This document shows positions 36,201 through 45,621 of a stretch of 64,000 nucleotides of DNA, piece by piece. A program made the translations under genes and the position numbers. The number at the start of each line of letters is the position of its first letter. Position 1 is the first letter of the stretch. The stretch spans positions 23,512,304 through 23,576,303 of the forward strand of contig OV121090.1 of NCBI GenBank assembly GCA_921293015.1. Reading direction: 5' to 3'. The DNA is from Phorcus lineatus. Lineage: Eukaryota > Mollusca > Gastropoda > Trochida > Trochidae. Below the pieces are notes generated by a model. It ran no database searches, was not told where the DNA came from, and saw only the letters and a program-made list of their open reading frames with translations.

Positions 36201-37084
36201 TAACACAGGGGGGAATTTTAATATGCCTATGGATAAGATAAACAGCTTATCGAAACACATTAAGGTATCTATATAGAAGATGTGTTTATTATGCAGAAGT
36301 GGCCTTAGAAGACATCGGTGTTGGGAGATCAACCGAAATCTGTAATTCTATAGAAATGTTTTGAAATTATACTTAAAGATCGACTGAAATTACCCATGGC
36401 AACTTTCGTATTTCATTAAAATGTATTCAAATTTGACAGCGACTTAACTTTAAATTTCTGAAATCGGCCTTAAAACAACTTAAATACGGCTATTTCAAAA
36501 GACCATCTAATTCGCACCAGTGAACAGAACTGAACGGGCCTGCATGTGGTCACTGAAGCGTGAGTCCTGCCGCGTGACGTGGTAGGAGTCGTCCTTACAA
36601 CCTCATTAGTGAAAAAGGACAGCAAACAACTAAAACCTTCGATTATGTGATATTTAATATATCTTTAGTAATTTATAATAATAATAATAATACAGAACAT
36701 TTATATAGCGCCTTATCTGCTTATTAAAACACTCTAAGGCGCTTTACATTATACAAAATAAAATAAGGTATGCACGTTTAAAAAAAATGATAATGTAAAA
36801 CTTAGGAGTAAGGTTGTAACAACTCATTTATGAAGCAAAAACATGAGAGCTCATATGTGTGTGTCTGTCGCTCCTGAGCGCCTTGACCTATCCTTCGGGG
36901 TCATTTTTCTGTCCCAATCTAATTTAAAAATAAAATATGTTTGGAATGAATGATAGATTCGTGGAGACTACTTTCAAATATGAAATAAAATAGTTCTTCT
37001 GTAGTCAACTAATACTCTGTCTGTCCTGTCCACTCGCTACATACTCACTGTTAAGCCTTCACTGCCGAGGCCCTTTTCGTCCAT
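30236..37084 (-). CDS. Cytosolic sulfotransferase, SULT family (six coding exons)
   Basis: Transfers sulfate from PAPS to hydroxyl or amine acceptors in the cytosol. Exons in reading order: 37084-37049, 35127-34929, 34060-33740, 32157-32054, 31218-31056, 30354-30236; 942 nt, 313 aa, usual family length about 290-310. Seen in the protein: PAPS 5'-loop GFPRTGTNW (74-82), catalytic-type His125 in INAHTRM, 3'-phosphate motif TLRDPKDVAVS with Arg147 and Ser155, and C-terminal RQGKSGDWKNYF (273-284), the RKGxxGDWK motif. The loop Lys of most SULTs is Arg77 here. Intron 5 begins with GC (CAAG/gcaagt) and the frame requires it. The first exon (MDEKGLGSEGLT) is the least certain part: phase and donor ACA/gtgagt fit, and a TATA-like ATAAATAG lies about 30 nt upstream, but CTCTCAG just before the ATG could instead be a splice acceptor. 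Substrate cannot be told. Confidence 0.88.
31992..32016. repeat. Poly-C run (25 C) in sulfotransferase intron 4
   Basis: An uninterrupted C tract flanked by TTTA and TTTAACG. On the minus strand it reads TTAAAGGGG..., like the end of the TTAA-type MITE family. Length may be an assembly estimate. Confidence 0.9.
32191..32566. mobile_element. MITE with about 90-bp inverted arms (GGCGTGTATCGCTT family)
   Basis: In sulfotransferase intron 3. Left arm GGGCGTGTATCGCTTGGAAA, then AGCTTTAGAAAGACATATA and CCCTACCCTACTACTATATA, is mirrored by the right arm ending CGATACACGCCCCTGTGGC. No coding capacity. Confidence 0.85.
32705..33172. mobile_element. MITE with about 75-bp inverted arms (CTCCCAACAGAGGTA family)
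   Basis: In sulfotransferase intron 3. CTCTCCCAACAGAGGTA, then CGTCATAAATTCCTATAC and GGAGGTTTCTTGG at the left, are inverted at 33094-33172. The 111-aa plus-strand open frame between the arms has no recognisable domain and is probably chance. Confidence 0.8.
33129..33252. repeat. Tandem reiteration of a MITE arm (about 47-bp unit, three copies)
   Basis: GAATTTATGACGGGACTACC, then TCTGTTGGGAGAGAAAGTATAT, is repeated three times. The first copy is the right arm of the element at 32705-33172, so the element end has been amplified outward. Confidence 0.85.
34062..34385. mobile_element. TTAA-type MITE, GGGGTAATAGC family, abutting sulfotransferase exon 3
   Basis: Begins TTAAAGGGGCAGTTACACGC at 34062 and shares GATCTCACGAAAACTAAG, ATTGCAAGACTG, ATGGCCGCC and CCCTCTGAAG with the family, ending at a run of 23 G (34363-34385). 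Its TTAAAGGGG end reads CCCCTTTAAG on the minus strand, and the AG of that string is the acceptor of exon 3 (first exon base 34060). Confidence 0.75.
35276..35481. mobile_element. Short MITE with 54-bp near-perfect inverted arms (GGTTAAACCC ends)
   Basis: In sulfotransferase intron 1. GGTTAAACCCATCCTCGATA, then ATCCAGCGCTTTCGTTCC at the left, are mirrored with about one mismatch at the right. The loop is only about 100 bp. Very similar arms suggest a recent insertion. Confidence 0.9.
35558..35588. repeat. CTTGTCA microsatellite
   Basis: Four tandem copies of the 7-mer CTTGTCA in sulfotransferase intron 1. Confidence 0.85.
35905..36115. repeat. Dispersed repeat, GGTAGAGACTGGTG family
   Basis: In sulfotransferase intron 1. 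GCCGCATTTCCCGTACT, GACTGGTTGGCAGCA, GGTTTAAATTA and GGTAGAGACTGGTG occur in the same order at 58995-59205 and, weaker, at 10344-10571. CTTGCCGCATTTCCCGTACT is identical at 35917 and 59023. Confidence 0.75.
36678..36765. repeat. Dispersed repeat with AATAAT head and TATAGCGCC / GGCGCTTTACA core
   Basis: (AAT)n, then TTATATAGCGCCTTATCTGC and TCTAAGGCGCTTTACATTAT. This imperfect palindrome around GGCGC is widespread in marine invertebrate DNA. Recognised from memory; family name not assigned. In sulfotransferase intron 1. Confidence 0.5.
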
Positions 37085-37355
37085 TGCTGAGAGCTGAACT
37101 TCACGCTATTTATGCACATGCATGAAGACAGGAAATAGGGAAGCGGGGTTATATGTATTAGATATACCCCCATTTCCCGAGGTGTATATATATATCACCT
37201 CTACAAGACTAAGAAAATGTGGCCCTTAAAGTGGCAAAGCGTCTATGAAAAAACATAAACGGAGTTAACTAGAAAAATAACGATTTGATCTCATAGTAGA
37301 AAGAAGCCTTCACGAATATCCGAATTTCAGTTTTTCATGACTCAAATAAACAGGC

Positions 37356-37983
37356 TTAAACGCACTAGTGCACGCCAATATTTTGTAAACACATCGAATG
37401 CACAGATACTGCATATCTCTCGATATTACTCACTATCCTCACTCAAGTAATCTACCTCGTAAGCTATTAAACAAATATTTACGTATTCAGGTAGTAAAAT
37501 TGATTTTTAAAGGCCGGAAGTATTTAATGTTACGTTACATTAAATCCGCATGAACTACGATATCGGAAATATTAGAATTTTGCTCATAACCAGAAAAGCG
37601 GAAACTGCAGCCGCTACAGTCAATCTAATAACAATGCTAATACTGTGTTATTAAATCGGTTAATTTACAAAATTGCTTTCATAAAACATATTTCATGATT
37701 TGTTCTCAGTTCAGACTTTAGGTAAATTCAATAGCTGCACACAATGCTAGTTCAGCCCTTTCCAAGTGTCAATAATTTATCCGTTTTGTGCACAGCTAAC
37801 CATAGATTTTTATATTTCCAAGCCGACAGCGGCTGTCTTAACGTTTTCATTGTTGATTACAGGTAAATTGTAAAGAACGTTTAGTATTTCATTGCATCGA
37901 TAGAAAGCTTAAGTGAATGCATAAGTCCTCGTAAACCTTAAAATAGCCAATTTAACCGTAAAAGTGTGCACTAGTGCCTTTAA
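37356..37983. mobile_element. TTAA-flanked inverted-end element, GCACTAGTGCAC family, copy 1
   Basis: Starts TTAAACGCACTAGTGCACGC and ends GTGTGCACTAGTGCCTTTAA. TTAA lies at both ends (37356-37359 and 37980-37983), and the palindrome GCACTAGTGC marks both tips. An inverted second copy at 42938-43560 matches over its whole length. About 630 bp, no coding capacity; probably a non-autonomous DNA transposon, piggyBac-like by its TTAA. Confidence 0.85.
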
Positions 37984-38825
37984 GTTGTAATACTTATTCA
38001 GCCATATAAAGATTTATGAAGTATACTAAGTGTCACTTTAAATTAAGGTGCACTTTTTTCGTCGTGAAAAATAAATAAAGAAGATGTCATCCATAATATT
38101 GTCTGTATCACTTTATCGGAGTTAAATATGTCAAACTTCTTAAATGATGTTATTGAATCGAGAACTATTGATTGTTTCTGAAAATCATTATCAGGTTAGT
38201 ATAGTGACATAAAAAGGTTTAAGTGATTTGTGTTCGAAAACGTAATTTGAAAAACTTATTCACAACAGACACAAAGACAACTATCGATTGATAGTGTCCA
38301 GTGCGTCTTTTAACTACCCCACAGTGGGACGGAACTTCTTAACAGGCGATTTGAACCTATGTAAAAAGATATGGTATATGTTGACTCTTAGCTAAGCCAT
38401 ATTTAATCATAAAACATACTTTGTGTCACTTTAAGATAGTGCAGTCACCGTAAGATGTCATCATTACGACTGAATGAGTTGAATTATGTCTATGAGTCTT
38501 TTTTATTATATAGGCGAGGAACGGCAGTTAATAGGATTACAAATTTATTAAGGTTTTGGTAATTATTCGGCTAATGAGCCATCAGGCAAAGAATCTTCAT
38601 TTATAAGATTGAATTTGAACCCCCAAGAGTACATATACAACACACCGATAGAGTTTTGTGCGCAGAAAGTTTTTTTTGCCATAATGAATATATGTCTCGT
38701 TGACGATTTTTACAATCAACAGTGATGATAAATACACAATGAACACTGGAGTTCCTGTTCATATAATATCGTTTTAATAATATTTTCCTTAATGAATGAA
38801 TCTCCCATTAGAGAACATCGTCATT

Positions 38826-39140
38826 CATCCTGCTACATTAGCGTAATTGAATCCACTGATCGAGCTCCTTCCATATACCCTGATATCCTTTAGACCAAAA
38901 GCCTCGTATTGCTTGCTATCTAACCAGCCAATGAGACCACTCGCATCCAGCAACAGCGGCACAACCCGGATGGAAAATTCCGTTAAGTTCAAAAGAGTAG
39001 TTTTAAGCTCCTTGGGTAACGACATTTCATTGGCGTAAACAATAACAGGTGAGCACAGCCACGAAAATCAGGCCGCGCCAGCCGTACGAGGGGTATATTG
39101 AAAGAGCTCGATCAACGGATTCAATTATTCAGCATTGAAC
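38826..39140. mobile_element. Foldback/MITE element, CATCCTGCTACATCAG family, copy 3
   Basis: CATCCTGCTACATTAGCGTA, then TTGAATCCACTGATCGAGCTC at the left, mirror GAGCTCGATCAACGGATTCAA at the right. The interior shares the blocks AGCCAATGA, CAGCAA(T/C)AGCGGCAC and CCCGGATG with copy 1 at 8286-8563, so these are the same family with diverged arms. Confidence 0.75.
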
Positions 39141-40959
39141 TAGTATAATGGCTAGTACAATAGTAGAAGCAATACGATATAGACTTGACGAAAGGGTTTG
39201 AAAGTTTAAGAAGTCACCAAATAAACTTTAAGAAAGAAATGATGTCCTTTCGTGTCCACCAACTGAGACACGGAAGTCACAAACATTTTAAATTACTCAG
39301 ATTTACATTTAAGAAGTACTAAAATTTAAATAATGTCAATATGATTGTGATTTCACCTATAGTCACACTGAAAACAGAAAAAACAGATGGATATATAATA
39401 GAGGGTTTTAATTAAATTCATTATATTTGAAAGAGGAGGGTGACCAGAGCAATGAGGATGAACTACTCAATCTAAAATATAAGGAGTGGTGAGTTTGACA
39501 TTATCTTTGCAAACCTTTGGTAGTTATTGTGAACTTGTTTAAGAATAAACAAAGGATGAATCAGATATTCAAGCGATATGCTCCCGTCTGATTGAACTAA
39601 ACAAGTTCATGTGATCGGTTTACAAATCCATAAAAGTCAGTTTACAAAGTATTTATGCTGTAATTTTGGGGTTATACGAAATGTTGCCTTCTGATTGGAC
39701 AAACCAAGGTCATACGACCATCAGGATTACTTTTTCAGTGTATCATTGCACAATAATAGGTTCTTTAGGGTAAAAGGCATTGACCAAAGCTAATTACTCT
39801 TGTAAAATGTAGACAAACCCTGGTCAAACCTGGTACATTTACAAAGTGAACTGAGTTATATCAGAAGTACTGAAAGTCAGTTATCTACCTAGTAGGGGGG
39901 ATACAGAAATGTAAGTGATGAGCACAGCCTGCTTGTTCAACCTCCTGTTTCTGAGCAGGCCATGGGTCTGGGAGCCATCGTTGGTTCCAACGTCGGCAGA
40001 TTTAATAATAGTGGAGGCTTCAACAATTCACTGGTAAAGAAAAGAGACAGAAACACGTGTCCTTTATCCAATTAAGATTGTCGTGATAAAAGACCTATGA
40101 AGTTGTTTAGTCTTTGAAATTAGTAGCCCAAATAAAAAGATATTATAGATGAAGGAACATTTAATTATTAATTTTTTTCATAGACTAAATTTTGGTCTAT
40201 ATTCTGTAGTGTGATAATTGAAACAGGTGGCAACTTCGACTTTGATTTCCTTAGATTTCAACTAACGACTCTCTAAGAAAAAACCCCAACACAATCACAT
40301 TGACTTAAGGCAAAGAACAAACATGACTAATTAAAGCTGTTGATCACATCTAAAGGATTTTGCAGATTTAAAAAAATAAGGGTTTTCGAAATTTTGACCC
40401 CTGGTCACTTTAATGACCTGTCAGAACTGGTCAGGTAAATTATGTGGCATGGTGTACGATTATTTCACGGTAGAATGGGTCTTCACTTATGTCTTGCAAA
40501 CTCAAAAGTATCCGTTTCTTTTTAGCAATGCTACAAAGAATCAAAGACATCCGAAATAAAATGATATTTGTACTAGGATACTCAGTTTTTTTCAAACAAA
40601 CTTTCGGTATGAAGCTGTAAAGTAAAGGCATTTAAAAAACACTTCATTGAATGAAACAATTTCTTCAGTAAACATAAGTAGATTCACTGAAATGGCGTGA
40701 GATATTCGATCAAACCTAAAACGTTATTGATTTCAGTTCCCTGGGGAGAAGTATTAACATTTCATTAGAGTCATCAATTACACTTAAGACGTGTGAGAAA
40801 AAGAAGGAAAAAATCAATTTTTGTGTCCTTATTGACACGAGGTATTATCAAATAATAATGTCACATAGTCACGTGATAATACCATATCCTACTGGGCCCC
40901 GCAAATAAGTAACGTATGCCTGTAATCATAAAACGAAAATTTTCAAATAAGTAGCGATA

Positions 40960-41345
40960 CTGAAAAATATCAAAAGCAGTTTCTAGAAATGAAGCTAACC
41001 GTGGACAGAGTACAATTTAAACTTGTTTCCATTGATATTAGGAAAATAAAATCAATTTTCAGATATATAAGGGTACCACTTGAGTAGGTGGGTAAGGCAC
41101 ATGCAAAATTTCATAAATATTTGGTAAGAGATTTAGAATTTCTATCCCGGGAAGAATCTTATCCCTGTATAGAATCCAAATTCAGCTTATTTCCATGGAA
41201 ACTAAAAATAAAAAAGTATGAAAAGGCACCACTCCATTAGGTAGAAAATACTCATACAAAGTTTCAGAAAGATCTGATGAACGGATTTAGAGTTTCGGAA
41301 ATGAAATTATTACGGACGGACAGACAGACAGACAGACAGGGAGAC
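40960..41345. repeat. Dispersed repeat of two related 170-bp halves with a (GACA)n tail
   Basis: Two diverged halves each contain a TTTCCATGG/TTTCCATTG start, a GGCACCACTCCATTAGGT-like block, a CAAA(G/A)TTTCA block and an AGATTTAGAATTTC-like end. The second ends in CGGACGGACAGACAGACAG. This layout is typical of a widespread invertebrate dispersed repeat. No coding potential. Confidence 0.55.
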
Positions 41346-42937
41346 AACCAGTCAAAAAATACTCATAGGAAATTAGATTAAATCAGAAAATGTCATTATT
41401 AGATATTATGAAAACATTTTCTAATAGAAAAGGAGAGTATGATCCAGACAACGTTTTGCTTCTTTGGGATAATTGCATTTATTGAGTCCTTGTATTTGGT
41501 TGTTTATTTATACTGAGAAATGAAAATCAATACATGTTGTTGTAGGTGGGTACCGAATACTTTTACGAAAAGTGATGTCACCTTTTAAAAGTGTCATTTC
41601 TCACAACAACAACAACCTAAATCTCAATTGTTTAAAAGTCATTTTCAATCAAAGTTTCCAAACGATGATTGGCAGTCTGTATTAACTCCTTGAAAGCACA
41701 GAGAAGATTATATCTATGTATTGTTCTCTAAAGGATGCAAAATGTATTCTATGATTGTAAGATTATAGCATTGTTTTCAATAATTGTTGTTTTTGACTGA
41801 AATTTTAGGATGGTAACTCTAATATTTTGCACGATTAAAGATGTTGTGTTTTGAGAAATTCAACTTGGTACCAATATTGATGTTTTTGTAATTTGAATCT
41901 AAACCAAAAGTTTATAAAGAAGTTTTGTAACTAGATCAGTAGTTTTTGTATGCAACTACAGTGAACTACTCAGTTCCTTCAAACATTCATTTACAATTTA
42001 TATAATCATGTTAGTATGTGTTCTCCTTTCAATACACTAGTCACAAAATATAATTTTGTATGTCCTTTTATAGCCTCAATTTCCACAGCATCAGCATGAT
42101 GCCATTATTGACGAAACACACATTTAATTTATACATGATGAATTTTTAAAAATATAATTCAAAAGGGAAGCCATGCGGTTTAAAAATTCCCAACAGAATT
42201 TTCAAGCTTGGGTGGACGGTTCCGGTTCGAAGACCGTGCAAGAATTGACGAAACAGACACGTGGACCTGAGGCTAGGCGTAACGTGGTCTCAAGTTTTCA
42301 GGTAAGAAATTGGTTTCAACTGTGAAATTGGAAGGATTTTATTTTTTAAAAGCTTTAAGAACTTCATAAAAATGTTAAATAATGTATTGGAGTATTCCTT
42401 TAATGGATTACATTAAATGTCTTCCCGACAATTTACCGATTGATATTCGATTAACATGACACGTCACAGTTGGTTCCAACCGATAATTGAGATAAAAACG
42501 ATTGATTAGAAAAGTGTCAATGCGATAATTACCTTAGTTTAAACGACATAGAGACACAATGCATGATTTGATGGTTTAATATTGGGAAAAACTATAAAAC
42601 CAAGTCGTTTGTTTATTAACTCGTCAAACTGGTTATGTCATGTCACTTTGTGGTTTTTGTATTCACGTCAAATGCTAATATCTGAATTAATACATATTTA
42701 CATGTATGCTTTGTATATCTCATGTCGAAGTGACATTCTGCGTATATATATGCTTGTGTTCATACAGCGGAAAAATGTCAATTTGTTATATGTATACGTA
42801 AACACCTATTAACATTAGTTAGTATACATGTCAACGTGTTTGTAAACATCTGCACTTGTTATTGTCCATATCATCATATTATGAATTATTTCCTAACTGG
42901 CCACGTTACAGGTCCAAGGTTTGTTGTTTAGTCACCC

Positions 42938-43560
42938 TTAAAGGCACTAGTGCACGCTTTTGAAGTTTAAATTGGCTATTGTAAGGTTAAAGAGGACTTA
43001 TGCATTCACTTAAGCTTTCTATCGATGCAATTAAATACTTAAAATTCTTTACAGATGACCTGCAATCAACAATGAAAAAGTTAGGACAGCCGCTGTCGGC
43101 TTGGACATATAAAAAATCTACGGCTAGCTTTGCACAAAACGGATAGATAATGGACAGTTGAACGCGGCTGAACTATAATCGTACGCAGCTATTGAATTTA
43201 CCTACCGGGTAAACTCTGAACTGAGAACAAAGAATGAAATATATTTTATGAAAGCATTGTTGTAACTAAACCGATTTAATAACATAGCATTAGCATTGTT
43301 ATTAGATTGACCAACGCGGCTGCCGTTTTCGCTTTTTTGTTTATACGCCAAATTTAGTAGTTCATGCGGATTTAAAGTTACGTTGCACTAATGCTCCCGG
43401 CCTTTAAAAATCAACTGTACTACCTGAATACGTAAATGTTTGTTAAATAGCTTACAAGGTAGATCACTTGAGTGAGGATAGTGAGTAATATCGAGAGATA
43501 TGCTGCATCTGCGCATTCGTTGTGTTTACGAAATATTGGCGTGCACTAGTGCGTTTAGGG
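42938..43560. mobile_element. TTAA-flanked inverted-end element, GCACTAGTGCAC family, copy 2 (inverted)
   Basis: Reverse orientation relative to 37356-37983. It shares GACAGCCGCTGTCGGCTTGG, TCGATGCAAT and ATATCGAGAGATATGC. The left TTAA is intact (42938-42941); the right edge reads GTGCGTTTAGGG, so TTAA is lost there. Confidence 0.85.
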
Positions 43561-43671
43561 TTTAGGGTTTAAATACTTAATTAATGGTACGTTCATTAAT
43601 CAACTTGTTTATGTCTTACTTCAATTAGAACAAAGAGTTCCCATTCATCAAAATAAGATAAGTGAACTTAT

Positions 43672-43698
43672 ATTACTTACTTACTTACTTACTTATAT
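43672..43698. repeat. (ACTT)n microsatellite
   Basis: About six tandem ACTT units between two transposable elements in the sulfotransferase-SLC6 intergenic region. Confidence 0.85.
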
Positions 43699-43756
43699 AA
43701 ACGTTTTAGAGCTTTTAATTCATCATTGGACTAGTGTGTCATGTATAGGCACTATT

Positions 43757-43925
43757 CACAAGTATGGGAGACATCGATACAGGTCATATACAAAATATAG
43801 CAAGGCATTTCACGTAGGCATATCAAACTCCGACATATGTATTGTTATAAACATACTCATAAATTGACATCGGTAAGTATAACTCGTAACGTATTCATAA
43901 CTGACCTACCTCCCATTTCAACAAT
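43757..43925. mobile_element. Inverted-repeat element, CGTAACGTATTCATA family, half copy
   Basis: Matches 20894-21064 (ACATCGA(T/C)A, GGCATATCAA, TTGTTATAAACATACTC, CTCGTAACGTATTCATAA, GACCTACCTCCCATT). The right arm is missing, so this is a truncated copy. Confidence 0.7.
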
Positions 43926-44934
43926 TCCGAATTGTTAGACATTCATTCATTATGCAATGCATTTCGAAGTTGTAAATACTCTTGAGGTTTGTGGATATTT
44001 ATGGGTTTGGTTCTTTGTATGCAAGTCTTACTCCTACATAGTCGGACTTCTTTCGAGCTATAATTAGCCAGGTTTTCAGACACAAGTGAAATTTACAAGT
44101 GAGTTGGTAATTTTTTTGCTTCTGTTCTATTTTAGCTTCTATTTAACCACAAAGTGAGAGACATGTATTGTATGACTGTTTATTTTGGAAAAGATAGTGA
44201 ACGTTTCATCTCAGATTGTAAAAACAACACTAATGATAATGCTTAAAATTTATGCATTTTGAATGATAATATTTTTCTTATTAATCTTGCAAAATTCCTT
44301 AAACATATATTTGAATTTATAAAACAAAAAGGTAACTCTGTAACATATTATTGTAATCTAATTTGTACTTTGGGCCTCTGGCCTTTCTAAAAATAAAATA
44401 TCTTGAATCTTGAAGCCCGAGCTTTTGTTTTTATAGCGAAGCAAGCGAGCTCAGACGAGAAAATTTAACATGAACATGAAAAAATACTAGAATAGTAACT
44501 GTTCTTTGAATAAGTGGTATTTAGCTTATATCTCAAATGAAAATGTTACGCATAAATTGATAAAGGTTTATGAATGATTGAAAAGAAAACCATTCAAATT
44601 CATTTCAAAGAGAATTTCTTAATACACCATCTTATGTTCTGTTATTGCAAGCTTGGCTGCACGAAGTAAAGCAAGTCCGTAGAGACATGTATCACTGAAT
44701 GAATGGGCTAAAAAATCTCGTTTAGAAATACTTCATTATGCGTTTCAGAGTAAAATATAAGGCGTGACGGGCCTAAATTTTTCCCAAAGGACAAAATAGT
44801 ATGTGTATCATGCTACACATGGTTGCCTTTTTTGTATTCTGTATGTTTTGTATTCAGTTTGAAGCAATTCTGTATTCATTGTCCATTTTCCTTCATCAGT
44901 TTTAATGTTTGTTCGTTCTAATTAGTCTAAGGAT

Positions 44935-45611
44935 GGGTATCGCTCCTCATTTCCGTATTGCAATATATTGCGATACAGAAAAACGTTTTGCAACACGTAT
45001 TTCAATATATTGATGCTTTCGTATTTCAGTTTTTCCCATGGTCTCTCGACTAAATAACAGCAATTAGAACAGTGATCAATGCTCAACTGGTCCGTCGTTT
45101 TATAAAGAGAGATAATTCAGTGGCTGCTTTCGAACATGTCAGTGTCATGTCTGTGGACATGTCAGTGTCATGTCTGTGGACATGTCAGTGTCATGTCTGT
45201 GGACATGTCAGTGGCTGCTTTCGGACATGTCAGTGTCATGTCTGTGAACATGTTAGTGGCTGCTTTCGGACATGTCAGTGTCATGTCTGTGGACATGTCA
45301 GTGGCTGCTTTCGGACATGTCAGTGTCATGTCTGTGAACATGTTAGTGGCTGCTTTCGGACATGTCAGTGTCATGTCTGTGGACATGTCAGTGTCATGTC
45401 TGTGCTATTTTCACTTTGCCAGCTATCACTTTGTGTTACAACTTTCAGTAAACTCACATTTTTTGTTACTTTTTTTCTGAAATGTTACACGGAAATTGGT
45501 AATTCTAAACCTCCGATATACTGTATATATTCAGAAGAGTGTACCGGTACGTATCATGTTGTTTCTGTATTGCTATATACCGATATATCGATCATACCGT
45601 GCACCCTTACT
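44935..45611. mobile_element. Dispersed inverted-end element, GATGGGTATCG family, copy 2, abutting the SLC6 start
   Basis: Matches 12267-12700 on both sides of an internal minisatellite (45130-45405). Shared blocks: TAAATAACAGCAATTAGAAC, CTATTTTCACTTTGC, AACCTCCGATATA and GTACCGGTACG. It ends about 10 nt before the SLC6 start codon. Confidence 0.75.
45130..45405. repeat. Minisatellite inside the transposable element (CATGTCAGTGTCATGTCTG unit)
   Basis: Tandem copies of CATGTCAGTGTCATGTCTG(T)G(G/A)A and a variant carrying AGTGGCTGCTTTCGGA. The unit keeps one frame open and yields the repeat peptide CQCHVCGHVSGCF, which has no support as a gene. Copy 1 of the element lacks the array. Confidence 0.9.
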
Positions 45612-45621
45612 AATTACAGAT

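Larger units (their letters stand above)
37984..42937. other. Intergenic region upstream of the sulfotransferase gene
   Basis: Apart from the elements at 38826-39140 and 40960-41345, I see no gene. An exon-like island lies at about 39888-40030 on the minus strand (see findings). The rest is AT-rich, with scattered chance frames under 80 codons. Confidence 0.5.

Noticed and set aside
43552-43573. Telomere-like GTTTAGGGTTTAGGGTTT
   Set aside because: Only about two and a half units at a transposon edge; too short for an interstitial telomere tract.
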